64,000 nucleotides of DNA. Source: Dryococelus australis. Lineage: Eukaryota > Arthropoda > Insecta > Phasmatodea > Phasmatidae. The DNA lies in the NCBI GenBank assembly GCA_029891345.1, contig CM056997.1, positions 218,568,712 through 218,632,711 on the forward strand. The letters run 5' to 3'. The position numbers and the translations under genes were made by a program. Below, piece by piece: positions 1 through 11,889 of the stretch; within the stretch, counting starts at the first letter, position 1; each line of letters starts with the position of its first letter. The notes below the pieces were generated by a model. That model did not search any database and had not been told where the DNA came from. It was given only the letters and a program-made list of their open reading frames with translations.

Positions 1-207
1 GGGACAGAGAGATTTTCTCTGAACATAATAATATTCCGTAATGCCTTCCTCCACCATGAGGGATTTTAAGAACTTAGACACTACAGTAATGCTAATTCTG
101 ATAGGCCGGGGTAAAGCCACTGCTAAATTTATCAGTAGGGTCATACACTTCATGAAAATCTTTCAAAGTTTGTATCAGTGTTAACCCTGTCATTTACTAT
201 CTGTGTA

Positions 208-540
208 TCAGTTAGTCTTGTGGCGAAAACCAGGCTGATGGCTTGTATCTAAGATATGGCAAAGACTCCACTGAAGCTGGGGAATCAGAAAACGACTTAT
301 TTTCCATTTCCCTACATTAAGTCTCTCAGACTGGGAACTTCCCTGTGACATGGATGAATAATATTTTGAATTACAAATTTTCCATGTGTCAGATAGAAAC
401 AGATCATCTAACAAGAGATCGATCTTTTCATGTTTGGGAGAAGCAGACCCGATTAGACCTGTTGCTGTTGACGACCTTTCCATGAGCAATTCCATGTCCG
501 AATCACTCAAGGAAACATCCTCCAGTAAACATAGAATCAC
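208..540 (-). pseudogene. Acidic hypothetical protein remnant with repeated DLLLDDLF motif (S copy 1)
   Basis: Open stretch of 110 codons on minus, rich in Ser, Asp, Glu and Leu. It contains EKIDLLLDDLFLSD, which recurs in the homologous stretch at 60,180-60,374, and upstream of that copy there are two more relatives of the motif (IDSLLEDLFISDS and FDLLLDILYL). Three related motif copies in a row suggest a short acidic amphipathic helix repeated in tandem. Both genomic copies are broken by stops beyond this segment, so I read it as the remnant of a transposon-encoded acidic protein. I do not recognise the family. Conservation of the protein reading between the two copies favours real coding ancestry over chance. 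Confidence 0.4.
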
Positions 541-1789
541 TTCCTCTTAGGCAAAGCGACATCTTAACAGCTTTTACTAGCCAGAATTTTTGTCAGCTAT
601 TCAGACTCATTGTCTGTATCACTTATGGAAAGATCTTCCAATAAACCATCGATACTTTGTCACTTGTGTTAACTCCTAACAATTTTTTTTATTTCCCACA
701 TAATTAGTCTCAGCACAACATGGGATAAAGGCCCCACTTTGTTCTATAAAACAAAAAATTACATTATAAACACTTGCAGCTATGTATTGGTGCATGTGTA
801 AATAGAAAATTTTTTAGTTACATCTTAAAAACACTGGATTTTTTAAATTTAAACGCTTTGCTTTAATTTTCAAATTATATTCAAGATAACCACCTTATTA
901 TTATTCAAAGAATTAAATTTCATGAGGGATCTAAGTTGTGGGTTTTAAAATGACCACGTTAACATCATTTTGCAACAGTGCATGACAGAAAGCCTCATTG
1001 CAAAAGCCAGGTATAGGAGGGAACAGTGCTGTGGGAAACACAAGGGAGACACAGAGCACCACCTTCAAGAGTCGCTCCACAGCTATTCCTTTCCCCACCC
1101 CGCTTCCACGATCTTCTCACTGTGCATGTGCTGTCCTGAATGTGCCTGCACTGAGTGCACCCGTTTCTGTAACGAAAATAATGGCAGTCACTTCCCCTAT
1201 CTTGCACAGCCAATGACTCCAGACCACACCGAAACAAGATGCGGTCTGCTTCCCTATGCAGCCAGCAGTCTAGTTTACACCACGCTGTGAGACATGAGAC
1301 CTAGCTTACACTGGACATTACCTACACATTTCGTTACAGGCAAGCAGTGTTTAGAAAACAGTTATTAATTAAAAATCTCAAAATTGTATTGAATTTCAAA
1401 CATGCTTTTGAATACTAAAACAATTTATTTAAAAGATAACTTTAGAAAGTAAATTACTTTTTAAAATTTAAAAAAAAAGTATTTCTAAAGTGATGTAAAT
1501 TACTTGTCGGTATTAAAAATTATATTAATTGGCATACATTTCCAAAAACATATATATTAATATTTTTGTCCAGGAAATTTTAACAAGGGGAAAATTATTT
1601 TGCACTCTTACTACCAAATATTTAGTACTATCAATCAATACACTTACATAGTAACTAAACAATCATTAACTCAAGTACTAACTAAAAAATAATTAAATTA
1701 AAATTTTAGATAATTTAATTCTTTTAATATTACTGCAGATAACATCCAATTAACTAAGAAAAAATATACACCCAAATTTCGAAAAATTC

Positions 1790-2290
1790 CCACCCCATTT
1801 CCAATTATTCCACATTTATTTGAATCAATTAAGTCCAATCATTCATTATTCTTTCATCCCTCTCCATACAGAACAATTAGAACAACTGAGGAGCAGGTGT
1901 GTTACACCTCTGAATATGCCAGGCATATTCGGCATAGTCCTCTGATTTGTTTAGTTGTTCCATAAAACACACAGAACATTCATAACCAAACCCACCCAGA
2001 ATATTTTAAAACTAATCACAAACAAAATTTAAGAAAATTCACAGAGCATTTTCAATCAATCCACATTCGTTAGAATTACTTGTCTCCAATCATTCATCAT
2101 TCTTTCATCACATTCCATACAAAACAATCAGATCAGCTGAGGAGCAGGTGTATTACACCTCCAAGTATACTATGTTAATTTGGCATAGTTATCCAATTTT
2201 TTTAGTTGTTCTGTAAAGCACATAAAACATTCATAACAAAATCCACCCAGAATATTTTGAAAACTTGTTACTAACTATATTATGGAATAA
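1790..2290. repeat. Tandem pair of about 251 bp inside S copy 1
   Basis: The segment with CTGAGGAGCAGGTGT at 1886 recurs at 2137, and the flanking text (AATCATTCATTATTCTTTCATC, and CACCCAGAATATTTT downstream) recurs with the same 251-bp offset. The copies have diverged. The second S copy (61.69-61.99 kb) shows the same arrangement with an offset near 248 bp, so the duplication predates the separation of the S copies. Confidence 0.7.
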
Positions 2291-2550
2291 TTCCCACATA
2301 GTTCGATTATAAACTTCAATTAAATTAAAAAAGTTGTAACAAATACCGAAAAAGAATTTTAAAGGAAACTAATTTAAGAAAATCCTGGTAAGAATATAAC
2401 ACATTTAAAAGTTAAAAAAAACACAAAAAAATAATTTAAGTGATGGGATAAGAACATTCAATTAAGAAGCAAAACTCTCTACATGAATAAAGTTTTTAAT
2501 AACCGCAATATTGAACAGAATTAAAAATACCTAAATGTTAATCCTATTTA
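2291..2550. other. AT-rich spacer, nothing recognised
   Basis: Low-complexity A/T-rich DNA without a credible coding stretch or repeat structure. Confidence 0.5.
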
Positions 2551-2551
2551 A

Positions 2552-2928
2552 TTACGTAAAGTCAACTACCAAATGTGGTAGATGGTGTCGAACAATGTCT
2601 GAACCCATACCAGGTAGCTGAGGACCCGAGCGGAATCTCAGGTGAGCGCCGCAGGTGACTGGCCAGCTAAGCTTACACACAGCAGGGCTGAGCGGGTCCA
2701 AAGTCTGATGGTCGGGTAACACTACAACATTGCGTGAGATGCTGCCAGATCCCAGCATTAAATGGGCGGCCGATAGGTCACTGAGCGTGGGCGAGTCAAC
2801 CCCTAAGGTGGAAGGTGAGATCAGATTGCCAGCGTGCACAAGAGTGGAGATCCTCACTGCATAGTGTTTGATTAGCAAATGAGGAGGTCCGCGCAGGACC
2901 ACCTATATATATATATATGCAGATTCCC
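2552..2928 (-). other. GC-rich patch with 116-codon open stretch and (TA)n
   Basis: A compositionally distinct, GC-richer block in AT-rich surroundings. The minus strand is open for 116 codons from a start at 2902, and the block ends beside a short (TA)n run at 2911-2928. No domain is recognisable in the translation. The sharp composition change and microsatellite edge suggest an inserted repeat rather than a host exon. I do not recognise the family. Confidence 0.3.
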
Positions 2929-3430
2929 TCTATTGTCATTTAATTTATATGTCACTATTCTATTCAAATCTATTTCATTAGAAGAATTAACATATTTTTA
3001 AGATTTATAAGAAAATTTAACTGAATTTAACACAAATTTACAGAATTTACAGGTTTTTAATGATTGGAAGTATTTTTAACCTTTTGTGCTTACACTTTGA
3101 AATGTAATGAGAAATATGTTGTTTTATTCTGTTTTAAGCAATTAGATTTAATTAGAATTACATTATCATTTATCACTTTTGTTCACGAAGGATCATAATT
3201 CTGTTGCAACATGTGCTTTTTAACCCAGGATGTAACACATTACAATTTAAACATTTATATTACCTTTTTACATACATGAATGAATTTCTGTTTCGAATAT
3301 CATTTAATTATATATTTTTAACAAGCTATCAAACATTAGATGATTCGTTCATTATTCCTTGATGGGATTTTATTTTACATTTAACATGGTTAATTATTCA
3401 TAAGGTTACTAACTTATAAACTGGGTTATA
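2929..3430. other. AT-rich DNA, nothing recognised
   Basis: No open reading frame, repeat or RNA gene could be supported here. Confidence 0.5.
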
Positions 3431-3435
3431 ATCGT

Positions 3436-3512
3436 TCATGCTTTACCTGGGATTCGAACCCAGAACCACCAACCTGTAGCATAATCCAACTACTCTACGG
3501 AGGTCGACGATA
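3436..3512 (-). repeat. tRNA-derived SINE head (tRNA-like, not functional)
   Basis: On minus there is a box B GGTTCGAATCC inside a perfect T-arm (CTGGG stem, TTCGAAT loop, CCCAG), and upstream a box A-like TAGAGTAGTTGG. The 5' seven bases do not pair with the seven bases 3' of the T-arm, so an acceptor stem is missing and this is not a working tRNA. Internal RNA polymerase III boxes without an acceptor stem are the signature of a tRNA-derived SINE. The SINE body and tail could not be delimited. Confidence 0.6.
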
Positions 3513-3519
3513 TGAATAA

Positions 3520-4270
3520 ACTATTTTTGTGGAAATAATGAGTGTTGGATAATATCATTGTATAATAATAGTATGTTTTCAACACACACCTCTTTCTGGA
3601 TACAGTTTCAAGTATCTTTAGTGGTTTATAAAAAGTATTTCTTCCCCCTCTGCATTAAGTCTTTTCATTAGAACACTTCTTTGTTTGTTTACAACACCAA
3701 AGGTGATGTTAATTGAACAATATTATTCATTTCTTAGAAAAACAAATTTCAATTCACAGTTTTTAAAGGTGAGGGTTAAATAAACATGCAAATCATTTAA
3801 TTTTACAGCATATTTTATTGAAAAACTTTTTCGAAAATATATACACCATTTAACATGTAAGTACATCATGCTTCACAATAAGAAAATAATTTTTTACATA
3901 GGATAATTAAAAATTTACACACAATACTTTTTAAGAAACAAACATAGATACAAAATCATACAACCATGAAGTATAGGGTGTAACATAGATAAAATTGCTT
4001 GAAACTGTTGAGGGTGAGATACCTCACAACACAATTGTTGCAAGATATGCCCTCACCAAAGCTAGTGCTGGTAATCGTATTGAAAGTGTAGCACTAATGT
4101 TCTATATAATTGCATACTGTAACATGTAAAATACAGTCATAAGGTTTAAAGAAAATCTTTGGTATGCTATTTGCACGACCTCTTATAGATCTGTAGGCTC
4201 GACGACCATAACCATGACTGATAATTTATTACTACCCACTCTCCTTGATATAGCTGCAGTGTCATCACTT
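3520..4270. other. AT-rich DNA, nothing recognised
   Basis: No gene or repeat structure could be supported. Confidence 0.5.
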
Positions 4271-4279
4271 TTTCACACT

Positions 4280-5230
4280 AAATTGTTCTTACTTGAAAAT
4301 CTTTGCATTCCCACATGCCACAAGGAGTAGTTAATTCTTTGTTTCCTTTTATAAATAAAATGGTTCTTGTTATTTCATTGTTTGCTCCATACTGTAGGAA
4401 TAGAACAACATTCCTTCTGCATTATGTATTCGATTTTATTGCATGACATATATTTTGTGATGTGTCCAGCTTGAGTTTCAAATGCGAGGATGTTCTCACT
4501 GCAAGGTAACTGACTGCTGGATGCTTAATAAACAAAGGACAAAATCTTTGGCTGAAACCAACATCGACAACATTTAAAGTATATTCACGGTTGATTAACG
4601 AGAAACGCCAATGTTGTTCTCCATTACACACCTGAATCTGTAGTGGACTCTCTTTTTCTTTAAGTGAAAACCACTCTCCTGTACCGAGTAGTAATACTTG
4701 TGTAATGAAGTTGTGGGTAGAAGCTCTCCATCGTAACTACGGGAACATACTAGTTATTTGATGACATCTTGGTTATGTTGAATTTACTGCCAAAAGTGTT
4801 GCTCTGCCATACTCGCATTCCCACATTCCACAAGGCGACATTCTGATTAAGCTACTTCATTTCATTTGCATGATGTGTTGTTTGTTATTACATATTTCTT
4901 TCCTAACTGGAGGGCTGACAGAAATCTCTCTACTTAATTTATAATTTATATGTTTTTTCAATTACAGTTTTAAAACATAGATCCCCAGAAGATCAGGGCT
5001 GTTCACTGTCTGGTTGTATTGTAAAAACTGAGCAGCCATCATGTTCATAAAATAACATTCGTTCTTTATAGATATTTCTTGTAAGACTTTGTGAAAAATT
5101 ACAGTGCTCATCTCCATTGCACATCTGTAATTGGAAGAATGTGTTGTCTTTAGACTTCAACCACACTCTCCTTCACCTACTCTGGGTTGAACATCTCCTT
5201 ATCAAAGTTTTATGTTGGCATGAACCTGTA
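4280..5230 (-). pseudogene. Tandemly duplicated (about 500 bp) minus-strand coding remnant, unknown family
   Basis: GCATTCCCACATGCCACAAGG at 4304 recurs, with one substitution in this stretch, at 4815 (offset 511). A second shared block at 4621 and 5116 has an offset near 495. On minus both units read alike: one has WFSLKEKES followed by QVCNGEQHWRFSL, the other FSLKSKDNTFF followed by QMCNGDEHC. Each unit also has a PCGMWEC segment. The protein reading is conserved between diverged copies, which suggests a real ancestral coding repeat (duplicated exon or domain). The longest open piece is 4422-4631. Stops break both units. I do not recognise the family. Confidence 0.4.
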
Positions 5231-7241
5231 AGAAACGATTGCAGCATCCTAAACCAAGAACATGACAAGGCAGGATTTGCATAATAATTTAACAAAACCT
5301 ATCAGAACACTAATTATGGCAAAAACCATGTAAAAACCATTTTTCTGTACAGTGTAAGGGTAATTAAAGGTTTGAAACAATTTGTAATAAAAACAAAGAA
5401 GTATGGTCATGTTCTTTTATTTTAAGTACATTTTTCAATTTTTCTTTTCATTCATATTTCTTTCACAATTATTACACATGTAAAACTTCTTTGGTTAACA
5501 TTCTTACATTTCATCCAGAAGGTGAACATTATTATTTCCTTTGCCATATATGACAATTGAATTCTTAAAAACATGTATATAAAAGCCAGGTTGCCACAAT
5601 ATAGAATAAAATGCAACAAAATTCAGGTACCAATACTCCTGCTGGTATTCAGGTAATACTTATATAGGTTATATTTATGCTCCTTATTGGCCACTTTAAG
5701 AAGTAAATACAAACTGCAAAATGACATCACAAAATATTTTGAACAGGTCACCCCAATTTACCATAGTTACAAATGGCTGCTATATTTCTGTCGCGCCTAC
5801 ATTTACCTTTATCATTGTTACATCATGTTTAATTCCTACTATAAGAATGACCCAATTTTGGTACCCCATTACTGGTCATCAAACAATAATTATGTTTTAA
5901 TTCGTAATCCCAAGTGGATGGGAACAACTGCTAAGCAATGCCAGCCTTAACTCCAGAGAGTAAAGTGGATTTTTGAACAAGACCTAAACTTCATAAAGTC
6001 CTAAAAACAAGGAGTTTCGCAAAGTTCCTATTTAATACCAAAGGCTGAGGCCATAATCAATGCTTATTGGCATGTGTTCACAAAAGTTTACTATATGTTT
6101 ACAAATATTTGCAATTGTTTATAATTGTTTGAAAATAGTTTACAATTGGTCATAAAAGTTTACCCATGATTTCTAGTAGTTACCACCACTTTAAGTTTTG
6201 GTGACAACATAGCCACTAAAACTGGGTTACAAATGTAACAGTATTGGGTTCTTGGCTAAAACGCAAACATTTCGCAAAATTCGAAAATTGTTTAATTATT
6301 TTACAGCCATCATGGCTCCTGCCTAATCTGTTCGCTTTGGGAGCTACTTATCTCATGGTAGAAGCTTGCCCACTCGAAGCCACTGAACTGACCCAGAGAG
6401 CAGCATGTGCTGGCATTAAATACACCACTCTGCCTTATTGTGTTACTAATCAAATTAATATTCCCTTCAAAAAGCGTTTTTTATAAGAAATTATGAGGTT
6501 TTCAATTACTCCTGGGAGGGTTAAGACTATTCACAGCCAGTGGCTGAAAACATTGTCATTAATGTTTACCAATGTAGCAGGCACCAATTTCCCTTAGGGG
6601 GTATAATACAATGAAATTCAAAACCTACAAATGGATTACAAATACGGCCTCAACTTCCGTCATCTTGACCAAGATGCCGAAAGTAGCGTAACAAAATGTC
6701 ACATTTGCGGTTGCAAGGCACCATTCCATGCTGATTATCAAGCTGGTCGTCGACTGTGCTGGGCTGCCACGACGAATCACAGAAACATCAGTCCGCTGTA
6801 CACTTCTTTGCCAGACCTTGGTGTTGCTGCACGTGAAAATTTTGCATGGATATTTACAGTTTTTTCCCGATACCTCAGATATTATTTTAAGTATCTTGTT
6901 ATGTGAAACTGGCAAGAACATCACAGTTCTATTTTATCATTGTTTTAAACCATGTCGGAAAAATTTTAAACCTTGAAACAGAGTGTGTGAAAGTTTCTGA
7001 GTAACGGGCTGTACAATGCACAATTCAACAGGTTACCAGGCAGACACAGAAAGTACTTTTTTTTTTGCTATGTGGTCACAATGCACTACTTTGAAGAGTG
7101 TTTTTAAATTGTTTAACAGGTTGAATATTATTGGCAGACGTGCAGTGATGGGTCGCCCATCACAATATTTACACATAGGTAGGATGCTGATACAAACAAT
7201 CTCTTACAACTTGGTTTTTGCATTGTGAAAAAAAAATTCCC
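5231..7241. other. Unassigned DNA with scattered short ORFs
   Basis: Open stretches at 5687-5950, 6244-6486 and 6625-6924 have AT-driven composition (Tyr, Asn, Ile, Phe) and no recognisable domain. Around 6075-6165 a short motif close to GTTTACAATTG recurs several times, a weak local simple-repeat signal. Nothing else is supported. Confidence 0.3.
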
Positions 7242-8260
7242 TCAGTGATTAGTGGTGTAATGTTTTACTAGCGAATTAATGCTTGAACAGTCATGATATC
7301 TTCTAATGTTTACGACTCCTCCATTGGTAAACTTTTTAAAAATTTCCTTCTGAGTTTTTCCAAGTATGTAACCGGGATAGTCTTCGAGGAGTGCATTGTT
7401 CACGTGCTGCATATGGTCTTCATAAGCTATAACAACAGAGTTCCATTTCAAATAATGTATTTTGTAAGTCTGATGCCGAAACATCATTTTCACTTCCAGA
7501 TTTAAAGCAGACCAAGCATGGATGATTTAAAACTTAATACTTTACTATTATTATCATTATTCGCATATGAAATTGCAAGTTCTTTTATTTGAAAAGACTT
7601 ATCTTGATTTTCAAATCCTTGCATGTAGCACATATGTATTGTGTTATTTCTTTTACACTATAAAGTTCAAGTCATATAGTATTTACAGAAAGTCTCCAAA
7701 CTATTTTTACAAGATCTCAGATGTCGCCTCGGAATCCACTTCATCACCCCAGAGTCTGACATAATTACATCAGGGATAATCCTATCTTCTGTTAGCTGTT
7801 TCAACCTTCGCTACATGCAATCCCTCTGCATAAGTCGTTGGTTGACATTGTTAATGAAAGCAGGTATGCCATTTGGGCACTCTTCACAGGGAAGATACAA
7901 TATATTATCATCTGCTCTTAAATGTTCAGGAAGAAATGGATAGATAAATTTTACTGCATGGGATGCAGAAGTGATAGTAAACGATTTAGGTAGCACCCAC
8001 AATTGAGAATAGTCTAAACTCAAAAATATTTTCGCCCATCCATAAGCTAGAATAACATTGAATACTTCTACGCACTCCTGATCTGTTATTGCAGAATTGA
8101 CCTTCGTGCATTGTACCTTGTTGAGAGATGATGCTTGTGCATAGAGAGGAGTATTTCCTGTATATTTTTTTAACGTAACTCTCGATGCTGTGGAAGTCTG
8201 ATAAAGCTCTCGGTTGTGGACACCTGGCATATCTCTCTGTGGTGTGACAACCTGGCATCG
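7242..8260 (-). pseudogene. Unrecognised minus-strand coding remnant
   Basis: Two consecutive minus-strand open pieces look protein-like in composition: 7811-8230 (139 codons) and, downstream in another frame, 7242-7493 (83 codons). The first contains FNVILAYGWAKIFLSLDY and YPFLPEHLRADDN followed by LPCEECPNGIP. The second contains EDYPGYILGKTQKEIFKKF. Balanced amino acid use, a Cys pair and charged/hydrophobic alternation are unlike the AT-driven random ORFs nearby. The frame change between the pieces indicates decay. Because a copy of repeat R starts about 600 bp to the right, a transposon origin is likely, but no family is recognised. Confidence 0.4.
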
Positions 8261-8879
8261 TTTTCGGTGATGTTGATGTTTGGTGTAATTCTCATATCTA
8301 CTGTGGATGACTAACTCTTAGTATTGTAGACTGCTCTTTCATTGCACACTCATGCACATGGAGGGACTTCTATAGCTGTCGATTTAACACTGAGAAGAAA
8401 TTAATTTATTCCTTTCTTATATAGCTAACGAATCCAAAATCGCTGCCATTTTCCTTGAAATTTGCTTAAAATATAAACTTTTCCTTAATATTGTTAAATT
8501 TTGCATATTTCGGTCTGATAGAAGTCATTTCAGCTTAGATTCTTGGTATTTCATTAATATTATGTCGAAACATAGTATTTCAAACAAAATATGTTTATAT
8601 TTGTCTAAGTATACACATGTCTATAGACAGTGTAACTGAAAATATTGCATGTAAACATTCACATATACGAAACATTGATTATATCATATATTTCGTCTCA
8701 TAGAGAAATCTACACCCAAAATATTTGAAAGTTGGAATATATACATTTTCCATCATAATAGTTAAAACATATGACGTATGTATCACGTAAATTACAGTAA
8801 ATCGACTTATATATGTTTGAAAATTGTGTTTTTTGAATATTTAAAACATAAATTATACATAGAAAGTCTTTCAATAGCA
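8261..8879. other. AT-rich DNA, nothing recognised
   Basis: Very AT-rich; the 100-codon minus ORF at 8710-9012 overlaps the start of repeat R and has random AT-rich composition. Confidence 0.4.
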
Positions 8880-11330
8880 TAAGATTTCCTTTTATGAAAA
8901 TATCTCTTGTATTTGTCATGTTTGAAATGATTTGTAGTTTCCTGGATTTCTTTGCTAGAATTAGATTTCTGTAGGATTTTACAATTAATAATTTTACTGG
9001 AAAATGGGACATAATTAACTGTGGATTAAAATTAATTTGTTGGAATTTTTGTGATTATCAAAAACTCTGACTTCAATGTTAGTGTTGAAGAAATAATGTT
9101 TCAGTGCGAATTGTTTCATTTATGTATGTTGCAATCAAGCGTTAAAAACAGGTCAGTGTCTGGGCTTGGAGGCTTTTTGCAACAGTTTTTATGACAAAGA
9201 GTTGAATGTTCTTCACCACGGCACTGTCCAAGTTCGTGGGCAAACTGTAGGTAGGTAGACCCCGATGTGGACAAAGACATGTTTGTTAGCGGGAGAGGAG
9301 GGAGGGGGTGCTTAGCTGTATCTTCCAACTCCATGTCGCTCCTCTCACCTGCGGTGTAGAAAAGTCATTTTTGTGTCTTCATTTCTCACTCTGCACACAT
9401 GGATACCAACTCCTAGTCTCTGTAAAATACAGTGTAAAATATTTTCATAATTTTTTTTCATAGTTATCCATTGTAAGTTTAAATGCGATTGTAATAATAG
9501 CTTTTATACACATGTTCGTAATAATCACCATATTAGAAAAAGTGAATTCTTTTTCCGAAAATTTAATCAACAATTTGAAAATTGTTTTGTACGCAATGGG
9601 GGATATAGTGCATTAAGATGGAAAATAGTTTTAAAAATCGTTTATCGCGATAGGCAAAGTTATTCGAATCGATTAACTGCGATTCCGTAAAGATGTGGAC
9701 TGTTTAATTCAAGTAGTTCGGTTAGTAGTTGTACATTTATTAATTTTGCGATAAAATTATTTGCTATTTTTAAGCTATCCCTTGTCTGCACAAAGTGTTG
9801 CGGTTATACATCCTCCATGGAAGCTTTGCTAAGCTTCAATGGAAGTTGTGTTAAAAAAATTATTTATTTTAAAGCTTGGAAATGGGGTTGCTTTTTCTGT
9901 GCGATTCCAAGTTACATCTTTATCTGTTGTTGAAATTTCATTTGAGACTGTAGACCTGAGTGTGAACTGATTACAATTTTTGCGGATAATAATAACTCAT
10001 TAAAAGTAGATTGGTAGGGAATAAGCTATTCATAGGTCGGGATACTAAAATCACATTATTTCCGAACTTCCCCATTACCTCAATATATATTCAGATGGCG
10101 GCCGAAGTAGACTCATGCTCTGCTTACTCCCAACAACTCGTTCAGCTTATAATTCACCGCAAGTGCTACACTGGACTGATTACTGCATCGACTTCTCAAG
10201 CAAACAGACATGTAATACATTTAAAACTTTTAACACTGTAGTACGTGTCTATTCTAAATATAAACACTTGTGGTTGGAAATTGTCATTTTTGTGTTTATT
10301 ACTAGTGTGGTTTAATTCAAGTCACATAATTTATTCCGTCTTATATAATATATTGCTAGCGAAATTGTCTTGTTTTTTTGGCTTTCTTTAAAACACCAGC
10401 ATAGCTGGGCCATACATTGACGTGGAAATAGGTTCTGTAATTAATTTAGTAAGTTAGCATTTGTTTAGTTTATTCTGGTGTTTGAAATATATTATGTTAC
10501 ATTATTAATATAAATTTTGTTGTCCATTCATTATAGGTTTGTCGTGTGCGACGTATTCGTTTTAAGATGTTTTTAATTAAGTTCTGTCGTATTTTGCAAC
10601 TTGTACTTCTGTAATGTTCAACATCATCGGTTTAATTCATTTTAATTGATCTATCTCATGTATATCACATGATTAAAGTGTTTTTGATTTAATACTTAGT
10701 TATATTTTATAATCATGGCGTGCTTTTTCTGTATGGTAATTGCATTATTAAAGTAATGTTTCGTATTTATTTCATTTGCTTCGCTTGAATATTCATTTCT
10801 GCCTTTTCGCATATTTAACCAGTCATGTGTGCTCAGTCACCTGCCAGACACCGGCCAAAGCAGATGTGTCTTGTGATGCTCTCATTTAGTCACAGACATT
10901 CCACCCCCCATTGCTCATCGCATGCCAAACATAAACCAACTGCTCACTGATATAAATAATTAATATTACACAATACCTATATACACCCCTTCCCCAAAAC
11001 ATCATGCCTCAGTACAACACCAGAGCTCCAATGGTGAGGACATACCATGCCACTCCCAAACAAAAAATAAATAAAGAAATTGAGAAATACCCTTAGCAAA
11101 CTCTTGGACCAAACTATACACTTATAAATTCACACAAAATTTGAAAATGAAAAACAAAAATTTTATTGATTGATCCAAACAAATTTGATTGAATTAATCA
11201 ATCAAAATATACTGGATTATCAATTTACGGATTAAATTTTGATCAGATTTAGATCGGATTAAGTATTTATCGGATCAATCAATTTGATATTAAATTGATA
11301 ATCCAATCAATAAAACATGAAATGAAACAC
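8880..11330 (+). repeat. Dispersed repeat family R, copy 1 (about 2.4 kb)
   Basis: Collinear with 28,150-30,655. Shared landmarks in the same order include TTAGATTTCTGT near 8966, the pyrimidine/purine block near 9120-9340, AGCTTATAATTCACCGCAAG near 10,145, ATATTGCTAGCGAAATT near 10,350, GTATTGACGTGGAAAT-like text near 10,410, and CCTCAGTACAACACCAGAG near 11,006. The last 170 bp are AT-rich with many GATTGATT/GATTAATC motifs in both orientations. A third, inverted partial copy lies at 53.0-53.5 kb. No coding capacity is convincing. Candidate terminal region of a Polinton family (inference from position of the other copies). Confidence 0.75.
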
Positions 11331-11399
11331 CGCCGCCCCTACCACTGAGAGTCGAGTGATTATTCGGCGTCGGCCTGGTGAGCGCTATCTTCTTCAGTG

Positions 11400-11889
11400 T
11401 TTAGGGCAGTAACACTTGGGAATAACTTTTGGGATAAGGGTTTGGGGAGATACGATTGTCGTTCGAATCTGGTGTTAAAACAGAGGACATCGACCAGTGC
11501 ATGGTACATCCAGAACATCATTCATAGCGTTCTGCTAACATTTTTGCAGGGACAGTAGGATGTGCTATTTCAGAAGCACAATGCCCTTTCACATTTTGCT
11601 GATACAACCAAACATTCTCTATAAGGTGATCGTCATGCTTCCTGGTCAGCCCGATCACCAGAATATATTCCTCTTACTGTGCATGTATGGGACTGGGTTG
11701 TTCATCGTCGTATGACCCAATCTCCTGTACCGCATTGACGACTCTTGCCCAGCTGGGTCACCATGTCCAATTTGGACTATAGTCCAGTGGAATTACATTC
11801 CACTGGACTATAGTCGTCACCTCTACGATCGTTTAGACACAAGAAACACTGCCTGCATTGCTGCTGGAGGATGGCACACAAAGTACTGA
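11400..11889 (+). pseudogene. Tc1-like (Tc1/mariner superfamily) transposase remnant, C-terminal half
   Basis: The plus strand reads, across frameshifts, the end of a Tc1-type DDE transposase. YIQNIIHSVLLTFLQGQ (from 11,505) fits the segment before the second catalytic Asp. The usual QQDNARPH is present as QKHNALSH, so the Asp is replaced by His. ASWSARSPEY followed by HVWDW fits the SPD-IEHVWD motif around the third acidic residue. AWNYIP-like, SRHLYDRLD and TACIAAGGWHTKY run to a TGA at 11,887-11,889, the usual C terminus. The N-terminal DNA-binding half is missing. It begins just after the end of repeat R copy 1. Confidence 0.75.
11775..11815. repeat. Perfect 18-bp hairpin (5-nt loop) inside the Tc1 remnant
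   Basis: GACTATAGTCCAGTGGAA (11,775-11,792) is exactly reverse-complementary to 11,798-11,815, with loop TTACA. The first ten bases, GACTATAGTC, are themselves palindromic. The right arm continues the transposase reading, so the left arm looks like an inserted inverted copy. Confidence 0.9.

Larger units (their letters stand above)
1..2290 (-). repeat. Dispersed repeat family S, copy 1
   Basis: Aligns by eye, in the same orientation, with the stretch at about 59.9-62.0 kb. Shared blocks include the CATGAGGGATTT segment (about 55 here, 59,939 there), a minus-strand degenerate coding block, a GC-richer block near 1.0-1.3 kb, and a terminal block carrying a GGAGCAGG core. The minus strand at 208-540 holds a 110-codon open stretch with the acidic motif KIDLLLDDLFLSD, matched by KVDLLLDNLFPSD in the other copy. 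In the other copy this repeat directly follows a Polinton DNA polymerase B remnant, so it may be the polymerase-end terminal region of a Polinton; that is inference. Left boundary is cut by the window edge. Confidence 0.6.

Noticed and set aside
3436-3512. Functional tRNA gene on minus
   Set aside because: T-arm and box B are good, but no acceptor stem pairs; treated as a SINE head.
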